Counted from the stretch's first letter, positions 1 to 8,658 are shown. The stretch: 64,000 nt of DNA from Jacaranda mimosifolia (GCA_018894105.1 CM032127.1:6851001-6915000); one strand, 5' to 3'. A program made the numbers and translations. Notes: generated from the sequence alone by a model not told the origin.

Positions 1-2
1 AC

Positions 3-707
3 CCTGAAGAATTTCGGAATACCTTTGTGTACAAAGTTGTCCTATCCTCTAATCCGCTTCTGGAAAACTGTGTGGTTTTGGCAATCTATTCAGACAGTAA
101 GATGGCTTTTGCCAAACCAGGTGATGTCTGTTGGACTCCATTACAATGTTGTCCTTCTGCTGTCAATGATGCCATTTGTTTTGGTGGGAACTTTTATGCA
201 ACTGATTGTTGTGGAGATGTTATTACGTGTGATTCAAATGGAATTCACTTAAAGACAGTAGCTCTAACATCATCGTTTGAGGCCTCTGAGCTTGATGAAA
301 TTGCCACGTATATTGTGGAGATTGGTGGGCAAATGCATGTTGTCCTGAGAATTATGTATGATGATAGATATGGTGAAAACCCATTTCTCAGAACATGGAG
401 TTTTAAGATTTACAGGTTAGATGTCTGCACTGACAAGTGGCAGGAAGTTGGGTGTTTGGGTAATTGGTCCATCTTTGTTGGCAGCAATCATTCCTTCTCC
501 ATCTCATGTTGTGATTACCCGGAGTGCAGTAGGAATTGCATATATTTCACAGATGACTATTCCAAATTGTATTATGACTCGACAATTTGCTGCCCTTATG
601 ACATGGGTATCTATAGTTTAGACAATCACAAGATACGACCTTTGATGCAAAAAGATACCTCATGTTTCGTATATTCTCTGCCAGTGTGGATCAAGCCAAT
701 TTTGTAG
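3..707 (+). CDS. F-box/KIB1-4 (DUF295) family protein, 3' part only
   Basis: An open frame runs in from the left edge (first full codon at 3) to a TAG at 705-707, so the F-box and the first beta-propeller blades lie outside the window. The visible 234 residues match the C-terminal half of the plant DUF295/KIB1-4 beta-propeller family. Recognisable blocks are FRNTFVYKVVLSSNPLL near the start, VVLAIYSDSKMAFAKPGD, a TWSFKIYRLDV segment, then IFVGSNHSFSIS, CIYFTDDY and the near-terminal DMGIYSLDNHKI that closes most members. Family members are usually SCF substrate adaptors or kinase-inhibiting KIB proteins; the substrate here cannot be inferred. No stop or frameshift interrupts the visible part, unlike the second copy at 2.6-3.2 kb. 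It converges on the FLA gene at 1233-2060. An intact upstream part is assumed, not seen. Confidence 0.75.
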   Translation, partial: PEEFRNTFVYKVVLSSNPLLENCVVLAIYSDSKMAFAKPGDVCWTPLQCCPSAVNDAICFGGNFYATDCCGDVITCDSNGIHLKTVALTSSFEASELDEIATYIVEIGGQMHVVLRIMYDDRYGENPFLRTWSFKIYRLDVCTDKWQEVGCLGNWSIFVGSNHSFSISCCDYPECSRNCIYFTDDYSKLYYDSTICCPYDMGIYSLDNHKIRPLMQKDTSCFVYSLPVWIKPIL

Positions 708-1232
708 TAATCTATGCCATCTGTTGCCATTGAGATGCATTCTAATGAATCACAACCATTGTCGTTCCCATTTTATTTGGCATTTCTTGTTCCTCCTTTG
801 CAAGTAGAATTGTATTCTTTAGCTGCATTTGTTGATCGGTTCTTGATAAGCTATTGAACCAAGCTTAAACATAGTTTAAAGATACTACAAGTTCATGTTT
901 GCAATAATTGTGATTGTTAGTTTTGAAACATAATATCATGTGTCATAAGATGAGGAATGCACATACATTCAAACTAATATTATAAGCCGCGAAATAAAAT
1001 GTATTTCCACTTAAGAAATTCAAATAACATTCAAAAGCAACACAATTACAATGTCACACGCGACTTTGATTCCCCCCCCCCCCCCCCCCCCCCCATTGCA
1101 AAACTATACTAATTCAAGATATAATTGTTCTATAAATTATACTTGCACTTCTCATATCGTTTGATTTATGTACAAAAACCTCCACTCCAAAATTTCTTTT
1201 ATCCTCAAAAGTTTGACGAATGATCAGTTTGA
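708..1232. other. Spacer between F-box and FLA genes, copy A
   Basis: This is the shared 3' flank of two convergent genes. It aligns by eye with the flank of the second FLA copy (about 4000-4105 plus 6277-6613), and its FLA-proximal part also with that of the third (about 21430-21653). It holds a run of about 23 C at 1072-1094, absent from the other copies, and the sequence TTGTTAGTT at 914-922. That site is the unoccupied counterpart of the Mutator-like insertion site in copy B. No gene is seen. Confidence 0.6.
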
Positions 1233-2060
1233 TCAATGAGCCGCAAGGAAGGATGCCAACGCCACTATCAGGCCAACTGATGCTCCAGAAACTAGCTGTT
1301 TCCCGGCGGCATTCTTTTCAGCATCCGCAGGCGGAGCGTCAGACTTCGGAGCATCGGCGGGAGCACCAGCAGGGGCTGGTGCGTCCTCATCTATGGTTGG
1401 AGCATCAGCACCCTTCTCTTCCTCTGGGCTTTCTGCTGGTGGTGTCACCTTAGCAGCTGGGGCGGGTGCAGTCGGTGGCGGTGGCGGTGCCGAAACTGGC
1501 CTTAATGTTCCGTCGATTCCAGGAGCAATAATCGGGTGAGAAATGCTGAGAACCGAAATATTATAAGGCTGTGAAACAACAGAGCCCTCAAGTTGGGCAT
1601 CAATTGGGGCGCCTTTCATTGCGGATCCGAACAAAATGCTGTTAGCCTTATGGGTCACAACGAGGAAACCTTGCTGATCGCCGGCGGTCCCTGTGGCCTG
1701 GTAGAGATTGGTGAGCACGGTCTTCGTGTCCTTGAGCTTGTTGAGTTTCAAAATATCGTAATAATCGAGGATGACGTGGGTGCTGAGGATTCTCTTCTGG
1801 ACATCTTCGGGTTTTCCGGAAATCTCGCTGATGCGACCGTTGGCAAGGGCAAGGACGGTAATGGTCGCGCGGCGATTTATCTCTTCGGCGAGGTGGGTCT
1901 GGGAGAGGAGACTGTTGAATTGGCTGAAATCTGGGTATTGCTCAAGGATTCGGGTAATGTTGAAGGCGGAGGTGGTGGCAATGGAGGAGAGGGCGACGAC
2001 GGCTGAGATGAGGATTAGGGTGGCGGCAGAGGATGTGGTCGACGGGCTCATTTTTGCCAT
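1233..2060 (-). CDS. Fasciclin-like arabinogalactan protein (FLA), tandem copy 1
   Basis: Single-exon gene for a 275-residue FLA, a GPI-anchored cell-surface proteoglycan of the cell wall and plasma membrane. Residues 1-32 form a signal peptide. One FAS1 domain follows (about 34-185), with TITVLALANGR as its H1-like box, THVILDYYD in the middle and PYNISVLSIS near its end. N-glycosylation sequons are N34-I-T and the N of PYNIS. Residues about 190-250 are Pro/Ala/Ser/Thr-rich with many AP, SAP and APA dipeptides, the substrate for hydroxyproline arabinogalactan addition. A hydrophobic tail ends in SFLAAH, typical of GPI attachment. The single FAS1 domain and short length resemble the FLA3/FLA14 type, which is pollen-related in Arabidopsis; expression here is not known. 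MAKM offers two in-frame ATGs, and the outer one is shared with copy 2. Paralogues lie at 6614-7468 and 21654-22511. Confidence 0.92.
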   Translation of the reverse strand: MAKMSPSTTSSAATLILISAVVALSSIATTSAFNITRILEQYPDFSQFNSLLSQTHLAEEINRRATITVLALANGRISEISGKPEDVQKRILSTHVILDYYDILKLNKLKDTKTVLTNLYQATGTAGDQQGFLVVTHKANSILFGSAMKGAPIDAQLEGSVVSQPYNISVLSISHPIIAPGIDGTLRPVSAPPPPPTAPAPAAKVTPPAESPEEEKGADAPTIDEDAPAPAGAPADAPKSDAPPADAEKNAAGKQLVSGASVGLIVALASFLAAH

Positions 2061-2600
2061 AGATGAAATATCACCTCAGCAAAAACGAGTAGTCGATTTA
2101 TTTACAAAAATCAATGTCGCTTATTTGAATGGGATGATTTTGAGTAGTGTGGAGATTGGATATATATATATATATATATATATATGCATGCAAAGGAGAG
2201 AATTATGGATCCAGGGAAATGAGGAGGAGAGAAAAGCTCTCTTTTCCACAGAGGTTGGATGGTCTTGAATGAATGCATGGATCCTACAAACCTTCACTGG
2301 TTTTGAAGACTTGGCTATTAGACCATATTCTAATCATGGGCGAAATGCCAAACTAATGGCATTTAACAAAACGATAAATGCGCCATGAGTTTGTGAAGCA
2401 TTTATAGGGATTTTTAGCCTAGACGCTGACTATTATTGACAAATATTGATTATTTTCTTAATCTTTACATTGGCACTTGGCAGTACTGCAGGATACTGGG
2501 TCTTGGATTGGTCCAAGTTACCAGTTGGTCTTTAGTGCTTATTGCAATACGATGGCATTTTGCAGTAGATTATGCAAAATTGTCTGAAAGTTGTGGCTTT
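2061..2600. other. FLA1 promoter and left boundary of duplication copy B
   Basis: Positions 2061-2330 are the FLA1 upstream region and align with the FLA2 (7469-7720) and FLA3 (22512-22770) upstream regions. All three share a purine-rich GAGGAG stretch, TTTTCC and TTGGATGG. The rest, to about 2600, precedes the F-box pseudogene. It probably holds decayed N-terminal F-box sequence, but I could not recognise a motif. Confidence 0.4.
2158..2187 (-). promoter_or_regulatory. (TA)n tract at the TATA position of FLA copy 1
   Basis: About 13 TA repeats lie some 100 bases upstream of the FLA1 start, flanked by sequence conserved with the other two FLA promoters (the ATCCAATCTCCACA side and the GCATGCA side). 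In FLA3 the same position carries a conventional TATAAATA motif at about 22635-22645. The repeat is therefore an expanded core-promoter TATA box by position; function is inferred. Confidence 0.5.
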
Positions 2601-2619
2601 TGGCAGCTATTCTTCAGGA

Positions 2620-3212
2620 AGATCACCATTCGTCCTCACTGCTTCACTGGCTGATGCTCATGAAAAATGAAGCAAATGAAATAAAGTGGATTTAATTTAC
2701 TGTCCTTTCAGTCGGAGGTTTTATGAGCTTAACTTACTGGGGATTTGTGGCGGGAGATGTTGGCTCTCATCTCATGGTTGGATGCTGAAAACCAGATGTG
2801 CGCAGTTATTCAATCCTCTGTCACTTATCCAGATACCATTATATTAGTGCCCAAATCTCAAGAATCTTATTTGCAACCCTGAAGAATTTTGCAATACATT
2901 TGTGTACAAAGTTGTTCTAGCCTCTGTCCACTTTTCGGGAACTCTGTAGTTTTGGATATGTATCTATTCAGACAGCAAGATGGTTTGTGTCCAGGTGATG
3001 ACTCTGGAACTCCATTACAATACTGTCCTTCAGTTGCCATTGTTTCAGTGGGAACTTTTATGCTACTGATAGTTGTGGACATGTTATATCTGGCGATTCA
3101 AATGGGATTCACTTGGGCAGGAGCACTAACATCATCGTTTGAGGCCTATGAGCTCGATGAAATTGCTACATATATTGTGGAGATATACATGCTGTTTGAA
3201 TTATGAATTATG
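2620..3212 (+). pseudogene. F-box/KIB1-4 (DUF295) pseudogene, duplication copy B
   Basis: Decayed paralogue of the gene at the left edge. In shifting frames one can read a KIB-like middle part around 2725-2850: FYELNLLGICGG, then CWLSSHGWMLK and FNPLSLIQIPLY, matching the family signature GSSHGWLV...NP..R.QIPLP. From 2874 the DNA is clearly homologous to positions 2-345 (for example GTGTACAAAGTTGT and TCATCGTTTGAGGCC in both). It has stop codons and small indels, including a deletion around the TTCAGTTGCCATTG stretch. Homology stops at about 3212, where an LTR-like block begins. It resumes only at about 4002, which corresponds to position 825 of copy A, so the 3' third of the coding sequence is gone. 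Non-functional. Confidence 0.75.
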
Positions 3213-3216
3213 CTAG

Positions 3217-3787
3217 GTGTTGGACCCTTTTTGTTTCGGATAGCCAAGCGCTCAGCGGATATCGCATGAGTGGGACGAGGGTCAAAAGTGGGCGACACAG
3301 TGATGCATGCCGGCAAGATGCAGCACACTTGCAAAAAACTATGGGAGATAACTGTTAAAACACTGTCAGCGTTTCAATAGATTGGTTTTTCCTAATAGAT
3401 GTGGGATGTAGCGCAACTTTGTAGGCTATAAATAGCCGAGACCTCACTACTCCCATCAGAGATTTGGATTGACAGATTAAGGAATTGTTATGTAATAGCT
3501 TGATCAAGGTATTTTTCTGTGTATTTTATTGATATAGTTCAATAGAAATACAAGATTAAGCATTGCCCGTAAATTCTTGCATGCTTGCGGTTTACTTGTG
3601 CCTGGTTGAGTTTATGCACCAGTAATTGCAAGCGTTCCTTAGAGCCTTAATTCTCTCAAACTCTGGCTAGCCGAACACAGGAGTGGTGCTTAGGCGAGTA
3701 AGCTTCGGACTTAAGAGGGAAACCACGCCGCACATAGGCAAGACAAATTTACAAGATTTGGCCCATTGTCGTTTTGCCCCCTCACAC
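3217..3787. mobile_element. LTR-like sequence (possible solo LTR) at the broken end of the F-box pseudogene
   Basis: The block begins TGTTGGACCC and ends CCCCCTCACA (TG..CA), and is about 570 bp long. It carries a TATA-like GGCTATAAATAGCC at about 3430, followed by a transcript-leader-like region. Base composition differs from the flanks. No primer-binding site, polypurine tract or internal coding region adjoins it. A clean target-site duplication is not seen (flanks CTAGG and CTATA), as expected if a deletion removed the neighbouring pseudogene sequence. The family is not identified. Confidence 0.4.
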
Positions 3788-3799
3788 TATATACGGTGG

Positions 3800-4003
3800 A
3801 AATCTCATTTTTTCAATCAGAATCCTCTATTTTATTCTTTATTGCATCTTTGTTCTATTTAATAAATATAGGTCACGTGGATTAATTATTTTCTTAAAAA
3901 AATAATTAATTAAAATTAAATACACTTGACATAAATTCATCATGTTGAAATAGAAGACGAGATATGGAATGAAATAGAAAATCCAACGTGCATTTTTTTG
4001 ATT
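3800..4003. repeat. MITE copy 1 of a dispersed about 190-bp family
   Basis: AT-rich element with inverted ends of the type TCCTCTATTTTATTC / GAATGAAATAGAAAATCC. The interior contains the family hallmark of a conserved ATAAATATTTAATACA-like and TGACATAAATTCAT-like centre. Related copies occur at about 8659-8843, 50189-50363, 51000-51135 and 51393-51531. Confidence 0.5.
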
Positions 4004-4105
4004 CATTTGTTGATTCAATCTTGGTAAGCTATTAAACCAACTGCCTAAGCATATATAGTTTAAGATTCTATAAATTCATGTTGGCAATAATTGTTCTTGC
4101 TAGTT

Positions 4106-5215
4106 GGGGTTTTCTACGATTCCGTACCCATGGTTCTTACTTATCGTTATATACCCACTTTTTAGCCATTTATATCAACTTGATTTAATTATCACATTCG
4201 AACCATCATAAAGTGAAGAACCATAGTTCTTCTAAAGAACGATCTTTCTTTAAAATTAAATTATGAAAAATAAAATAAAAATTATTACCTTTCTAATACT
4301 CAATGACCAAATTAATCTTATTAATTTTAAGAAATTAAAAACTTTCTTTTCCTAATATTAAACCCTAATAGACAAATTCAATCAGAAGAAAATTAGAGAA
4401 AATAAACTCTAAGAGACAAGTTCAATTTTCAAACTCAGACAAATTCCCTAAATTAAGAAAATCAAAAAAATCTTCAATTTCCTAAATTAAATTGATCATA
4501 ACAAATATTCCAAATTTGTGGATCAGATCACAACAACACTTCTTGTACTCACGTTATAATTAATCAGAAATGCAGGACTTGTATTTCTTTCTATTCTTTT
4601 TTGGGTCTTGTGGGTGGGGGTTGGTTGGGGGGGGGGGGGGGGGGGGCGCAGCATCCAGTGGGTGTGGGTGTGCTGTGAGGGGCATCCCCAGCATCAAATA
4701 TACCGGAGGGAACGGACAGCTAAGTTTGGAAATATATGAAATTCAGACCAAAAATGGCAGCGGAAGAGTTTGGTCCATTCCTCATTTCGTTTGTAATTCC
4801 AACATGTTTAAGCACGTGAGCCGACGGATAATGGAAAAACCCATATGTTTATTTTGATGGTTTATGGAAAAATTCGATCAATTTAATTTAGGAAATTGAA
4901 GATTTTTTTGACTTTCTTAATTGAGAGAATTCATTTGAGTCTGAAGATTGAATTTGTCTTTTAGGGTTTATTTTCTCTGATTTTTTTCTGATTGAATTTG
5001 TCTATTAGGGTTTAATATTAGGAAAAGAAAGTTTTTAATTTCTTAAAATTAATAAGGTCAATTTGGTCATTGAGTATTAGAAGGGTAATAATTTTTATTT
5101 TATTTTTCATAATTTAATTTTAAAAGAAGATGGTTCTATAGAAGAACCATGGTTCTTTACTTTATGATGGTTGACGATAAGTCAGAACCATGAGTACGGG
5201 ATCGTAGAAAACCCC
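4106..5215. mobile_element. Mutator-like (MULE) non-autonomous element 1 with about 390-bp terminal inverted repeats
   Basis: The left end GGGGTTTTCTACGATTCCGT is the inverted complement of the right end, which finishes GATCGTAGAAAACCCC. Pairing continues inward for about 390 bp, to roughly 4500 on the left and 4870 on the right (CTAAATTAAATTGATC pairs with GATCAATTTAATTTAG). The roughly 370-bp interior is different DNA with a run of about 23 G at 4624-4646 and a GC-richer stretch to about 4850. No transposase is present. Flanking 9-mers (TTGCTAGTT left; a TTGGTTGGT-like sequence right) fit the MULE 9-bp duplication, and the paralogous spacer in copy A has the empty site TTGTTAGTT at 914-922. 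A sister element abuts on the right. Confidence 0.8.
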
Positions 5216-5226
5216 TTTGGTTGGTT

Positions 5227-6276
5227 CGGGTTTTCTAGGGTCCCGTATCCATGGTTCTGACTTGTCATCATGTACCTATTTTTTAGCAGTTCATATAGTT
5301 TGATTTAATCCTCACATTCGTACCATCATAAAGTGAAGAACTATGGTTCTTCCATGGAACCATTTTTTTAAAAATTAAATTATAAAAAATAAAATAAAAA
5401 TTATTACCTTTCTAATATTCAATGACCAAATTAACCTTATTAATTTTAATAAATTTTAAACTCTCTTTTCCTAATATTAAGCCCTAATTCAATCAGAAAA
5501 AAATCAAATTAAATAAACCCTAAGAGACGAATTCAATTAGATTTTCTTTCTTTTGATTATTGTAGGAACAATAATTGTCCACAAAGTTTGATGATCCTAC
5601 TACATTAAAACATTAAAAAAAATGTTACAATAGTTAAGAGGCTTAATCCAGACGACGGAGAAGGTATTCGACCTAAACAAATTTTGTTAAAGGGATAACC
5701 CACCCTCCATACAATTGAGAAACTACAAATAGATTAACCTTGTACTTCTCATTGTTGTTATTTTCTTCTACATCCACATCCTGTCCGAATATCATCGCTT
5801 TCTTTTCGACTCTTTTCTTGATCGTCTCTTCGACACTTTGGAATGTCAATAATTTCATTAAAGCTTCCCTGTCCTGCTATAATTCAAGTCATCAATAATG
5901 GAAAATGTGTTTCCAATGTAAGGTTTTCAAAAGTAGTCATCATACAGATTTTAATTTTTTTTGATTGAATTCGTCTCTTAGGGTTTATTTATTTTGGTTT
6001 TCTTCTGATTGAATTAAGGCTTAATATTAGGAAAAGAGGGTTTTTAATTTATTAAAATTAATAAGGCTAATTTGGTCATTGAATATTGGAAGGGTAATGA
6101 TTTTTATTTTATTTTTCATAATTTAATTTTAAAAGAAGATGGTTCCATGAAATAACCATGGTTCTTCATTTTATGATAGTTCGAAGGTGAGAATTAAATC
6201 AAACTGATATGAATAGTTAAAAAATAGGTACGTGATGACAAGTCAGAATCATAGATATAAGACCATACAAAAACTG
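5227..6276. mobile_element. Mutator-like (Pack-MULE-type) element 2 carrying a chorismate mutase fragment
   Basis: Same family as element 1. The left arm, from GGGTTTTCTAGGGTCCCGTA to about 5545, is repeated inverted from about 5950 to the right end at 6276. The two ends are flanked by TGGTTGGTT (5218-5226) and TGGTTAGTT (6277-6285), 8 of 9 matching, as expected for a MULE target-site duplication. The interior (about 5550-5945) is not transposon sequence: on the minus strand it encodes the C-terminal exon of a chorismate mutase. A long-TIR MULE with no transposase and a captured host gene piece is by definition a Pack-MULE. Confidence 0.82.
5643..5873 (-). pseudogene. Captured chorismate mutase C-terminal fragment inside Pack-MULE 2
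   Basis: Reading the minus strand from a preserved splice acceptor (ATTATAGCAG, ending at 5874), the frame gives DREALMKLLTF, then EETIKKRVEKKA, FGQDVDVEE, an acidic Asn-rich linker, LFVVSQLYGGWVIPLTK and, past one in-frame TAG, VEYLLRRLD with a natural TAA at 5643-5645. These blocks match the C-terminal region of plant AroQ-type chorismate mutases, which convert chorismate to prephenate for Phe/Tyr synthesis: LTFP.VE..IKKRVE, the YG..V loop, LYG.W..PLTK.VQVEYLLRRLD. The stop sits where the family has Gln (CAG to TAG). Retention of an intron end and 3'UTR-like DNA (5550-5642) shows capture from genomic DNA, not from mRNA. Only about the last quarter of the enzyme is present, so it cannot be catalytic. 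Confidence 0.82.
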
Positions 6277-6613
6277 TGGTTAGTTTTGAAACATGGAGTA
6301 AGAACTGGACAACTATTTGACAAGTCAGTTTATAAAGGAGATATAAATCAAACTGCCCTCAAAATTACACCATATGTCCGCAGAATAAAATGCAATTCCA
6401 TTCGTAAGAAATTCAAAACATCCAAATACAGCATAAGTATCAAAGAGAGACGCGACATTGATTTTCCCCCGGCCCATATTGCAAAACTATTCTAATTAAA
6501 GATTATAATTAATTTGGTCTTGCACTTTTTCATATAATTTTGATTCTGTACACAAAACCTCCATCCGCCAATTCCTTTTATCCCCACAAGTTTTACGAAA
6601 TATCACTTTGATT
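6277..6613. other. Spacer downstream of FLA copy 2
   Basis: Continuation of the duplicated spacer after the MULE pair. It aligns with 923-1232 of copy A (TAGTTTTGAAACAT, CGCGACATTGATTTTCCCCC, ATTGCAAAACTAT). It contains the probable 3'UTR of FLA2, and no gene is seen. Confidence 0.55.
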
Positions 6614-7468
6614 TCAATTAGCTGCAAGGAAGGATGCCAACGCCACGATCAAGCCAAGTGACGCACCAGAAACGAGCTGTTTCCCGGCGGCATTTGGCGG
6701 CAGGGCATCCGCAGCCGGAGCCTCAGGCTTTGGTGCATCGGCGGCGGGAGCATCAGCTGCGACTGGGCCTGCTGCTGGTGCTGGTGCCGGTGCTGGTGCT
6801 GGTGCAACCAAATCGGTGGTGGGAGCATCAGCAGGCTCCTCCTCCTCTGGGCTTTCCGCTGGTGGAGGCACCTTAGCAGCTGGGGCGGGGGCATTCGGCG
6901 GCGGTGCCGACACAGGCCTCAACGACCCATCGATTCCTGGAGCAATGATCGGGTGAGAAATGCTGAGGACTGAAATATTATAGGGCTGTGAAGCAACGGA
7001 GCCCTCAAGTTTGGCATCAACTGGGGCGCCCTTCATTGCGGAGCCGAACAAAATGCTGCCAGCCTTATGGGTCACAACAAGGAACCCTTGCTGATCGTCA
7101 GCTGTCCCTGTGGACTGGTAGAGATTGGTGAGGACAGTTCTGGTGTCCTTGAGCTTGTTGAGTTTCAAGACATCATAGTAATCGAGGACAACGTGGGTGC
7201 TGAGGATTCTCTTCTGGACATCTTCGGATTTTCCGGCGATCTCGCCGAGGCGGTCGTTGGTGAGGGCGAGGATGGTGATGGTCTTGCGGCGATTGATCTC
7301 TTCGGCGAGGTGGGTGCTGGAGAGGAGGCTGTTGAACTGGCTGAAATCCGGGTATTGCTCGAGGATGCGGGTGATGTTGAAGGCGGAGGCGGTGGCGATG
7401 GAGGAGAGGAGGAGGACGGCGGAGATGAGGAGTAGGGGGGCGGCGATCGACGGGCCCATTTTTGCCAT
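6614..7468 (-). CDS. Fasciclin-like arabinogalactan protein (FLA), tandem copy 2
   Basis: Intronless 284-residue paralogue of the FLA at 1233-2060, nearly identical through the FAS1 domain. The order is signal peptide (1-31), FAS1 (about 33-185) with TITILALTNDR and THVVLDYYDVLKLNKLKD, a conserved PYNISVLSISHPIIAPGID end, a Pro/Ala-rich AGP region and a hydrophobic GPI tail ending FLAAN. The AGP region is longer than in copy 1 because of an APAPAPAPAPA tract (GCTGGT-type repeats around 6775-6815), a length-variable segment. Sequons are at NIT after the signal peptide and NIS in PYNIS. It is expected at the cell surface as a GPI-anchored arabinogalactan protein. The start MAKM is shared with copy 1. 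The adjacent MULE pair and F-box pseudogene lie downstream of the stop, so its promoter is not disrupted. Confidence 0.92.
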   Translation of the reverse strand: MAKMGPSIAAPLLLISAVLLLSSIATASAFNITRILEQYPDFSQFNSLLSSTHLAEEINRRKTITILALTNDRLGEIAGKSEDVQKRILSTHVVLDYYDVLKLNKLKDTRTVLTNLYQSTGTADDQQGFLVVTHKAGSILFGSAMKGAPVDAKLEGSVASQPYNISVLSISHPIIAPGIDGSLRPVSAPPPNAPAPAAKVPPPAESPEEEEPADAPTTDLVAPAPAPAPAPAAGPVAADAPAADAPKPEAPAADALPPNAAGKQLVSGASLGLIVALASFLAAN

Positions 7469-7823
7469 GGATGAAATATCACCTCAGCAAAAACGAGTAG
7501 TCGATTTATTTGCTAAATCAATGTCGGTCAATGGAATGGGATGATTTTGGGTAGTGTGGAGATTGGATATATATATATATATATACGCAGTGGGAGAGAA
7601 ATAGATCCAGGAAATGTGTTGGTGTGTATGAGGAGGAGAGGAAATATCTCTTTTTCCGCAGGTTTTGGATGGTCTTGAGTGCGTATATCCTACAAAATTT
7701 CCCTGGTTTTGGAGAATTGACTGAACAGCGTTCTACGTGCAAGCTGCTAGCCATGCATGCTTGGATTATGGATATATACCCTAATCATAATAAAGTATAT
7801 TGAATAATATGATAAAAAAAATT
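7469..7823. other. FLA2 upstream region
   Basis: Promoter and 5' leader of FLA copy 2, homologous to the other FLA upstream regions up to about 7720. The remainder is AT-rich and has no gene. Confidence 0.5.
7565..7587 (-). promoter_or_regulatory. (TA)n tract at the TATA position of FLA copy 2
   Basis: About nine TA repeats occupy the same promoter position as the longer tract of FLA1 and the plain TATAAATA of FLA3. The neighbouring CCAATCTCCACACTAC is shared. The role as core TATA element is inferred from position only. Confidence 0.5.
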
Positions 7824-7831
7824 ATTAGGAC

Positions 7832-8585
7832 CAGTGACGGATCCACAGGGGCACTGCCCCCCAACATTTTGGTGGTTCTTGTTTGCCCCCCACGGCCACA
7901 TTTATATATATGTATATATATATTGAATAAGTTAGTTTGTGTATATATAAATATATGAATATATATATGAATTTTTGTAATAATTTTTAGTTTGTATATA
8001 TTTAATTATTTAGTATTAATACCTATTTTAGTTTTGGAATGTTTAAAACAAATTTTTAGGCCCATATGTTTAATTAAATAATTCACAATAAGATTAGGCA
8101 CATTAGGACACTTCTATTTTATTTGTTTGAGAATATATTTATAGGGATCTAGCCAAAGAAAACCTTTAAAATTTTATATTAACTTACAAAACAATTAAAA
8201 TCTCTCCCTTTTGATTGCAACGAGATTGAGACAAAGAGATAAAATAATCATGGGCAAGCTTAATACCATCGATTCATTTTTAAATACAAAAGCTAATGAT
8301 AATATAAGAGTTAGTGAATCATCTGTTATTCCGTCATCAACAATTCAATCCAGCAATGAAGAACAACATCAATCTAAAATTACAAGAGTGGAAAAAGATG
8401 TTGATATTTTTTTATTAGAAAAAGATCCGGGAAAGCGCTTACCAATTTGGCAATATAATGCTCAACAGGAAAAAGTACGAAGATTTTATATACAATCGAA
8501 TTCATAGATTATAAAACTTATATTTGAGCTTTTATGTTTTATAAATTTCACCCCCCCAAGAGTTTCAGTTTTGGATCTGTCCCTC
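7832..8585 (+). mobile_element. Non-autonomous hAT element with 8-bp TSD and a transposase N-terminal remnant
   Basis: Exact 8-bp duplications ATTAGGAC at 7824-7831 and 8586-8593 bracket the element. The ends CAGTGACGGATCC and (inverted) GAGGGACAGATCC are imperfect hAT-type terminal inverted repeats. Near each end is a C-run (CTGCCCCCC and CACCCCCCC). Positions 8239-8505 keep an open stretch that reads like the N-terminus of TTF-type zinc-finger hAT transposases (ZMYM-like): MGKLNTIDSFL, a Ser/Asn-rich linker, DPGKRLPIWQYNAQQ and VRRFYIQ, the point where the TTF finger normally begins. The finger, the catalytic part and the hATC region are missing, so it is an internally deleted copy. Confidence 0.85.
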
Positions 8586-8658
8586 ATTAGGACGTAAATC
8601 AATCATATGATAAGTACATATATTGTGATGCTTGAGTTTCATTAAACTAGTTTGGGTT

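Noticed and set aside
1593..2006. Plus-strand open frame over FLA copy 1
   Set aside because: Shadow of the FLA coding strand. The real protein on the minus strand has a signal peptide, FAS1 domain and GPI tail; the plus frame has no family features.
4570..4857. Gly-rich open frame in MULE element 1
   Set aside because: Created by the G homopolymer. No recognised domain, so reported only as transposon core.
7067..7435. Plus-strand open frame over FLA copy 2
   Set aside because: Same kind of antisense shadow caused by GC-rich codons of the FLA.
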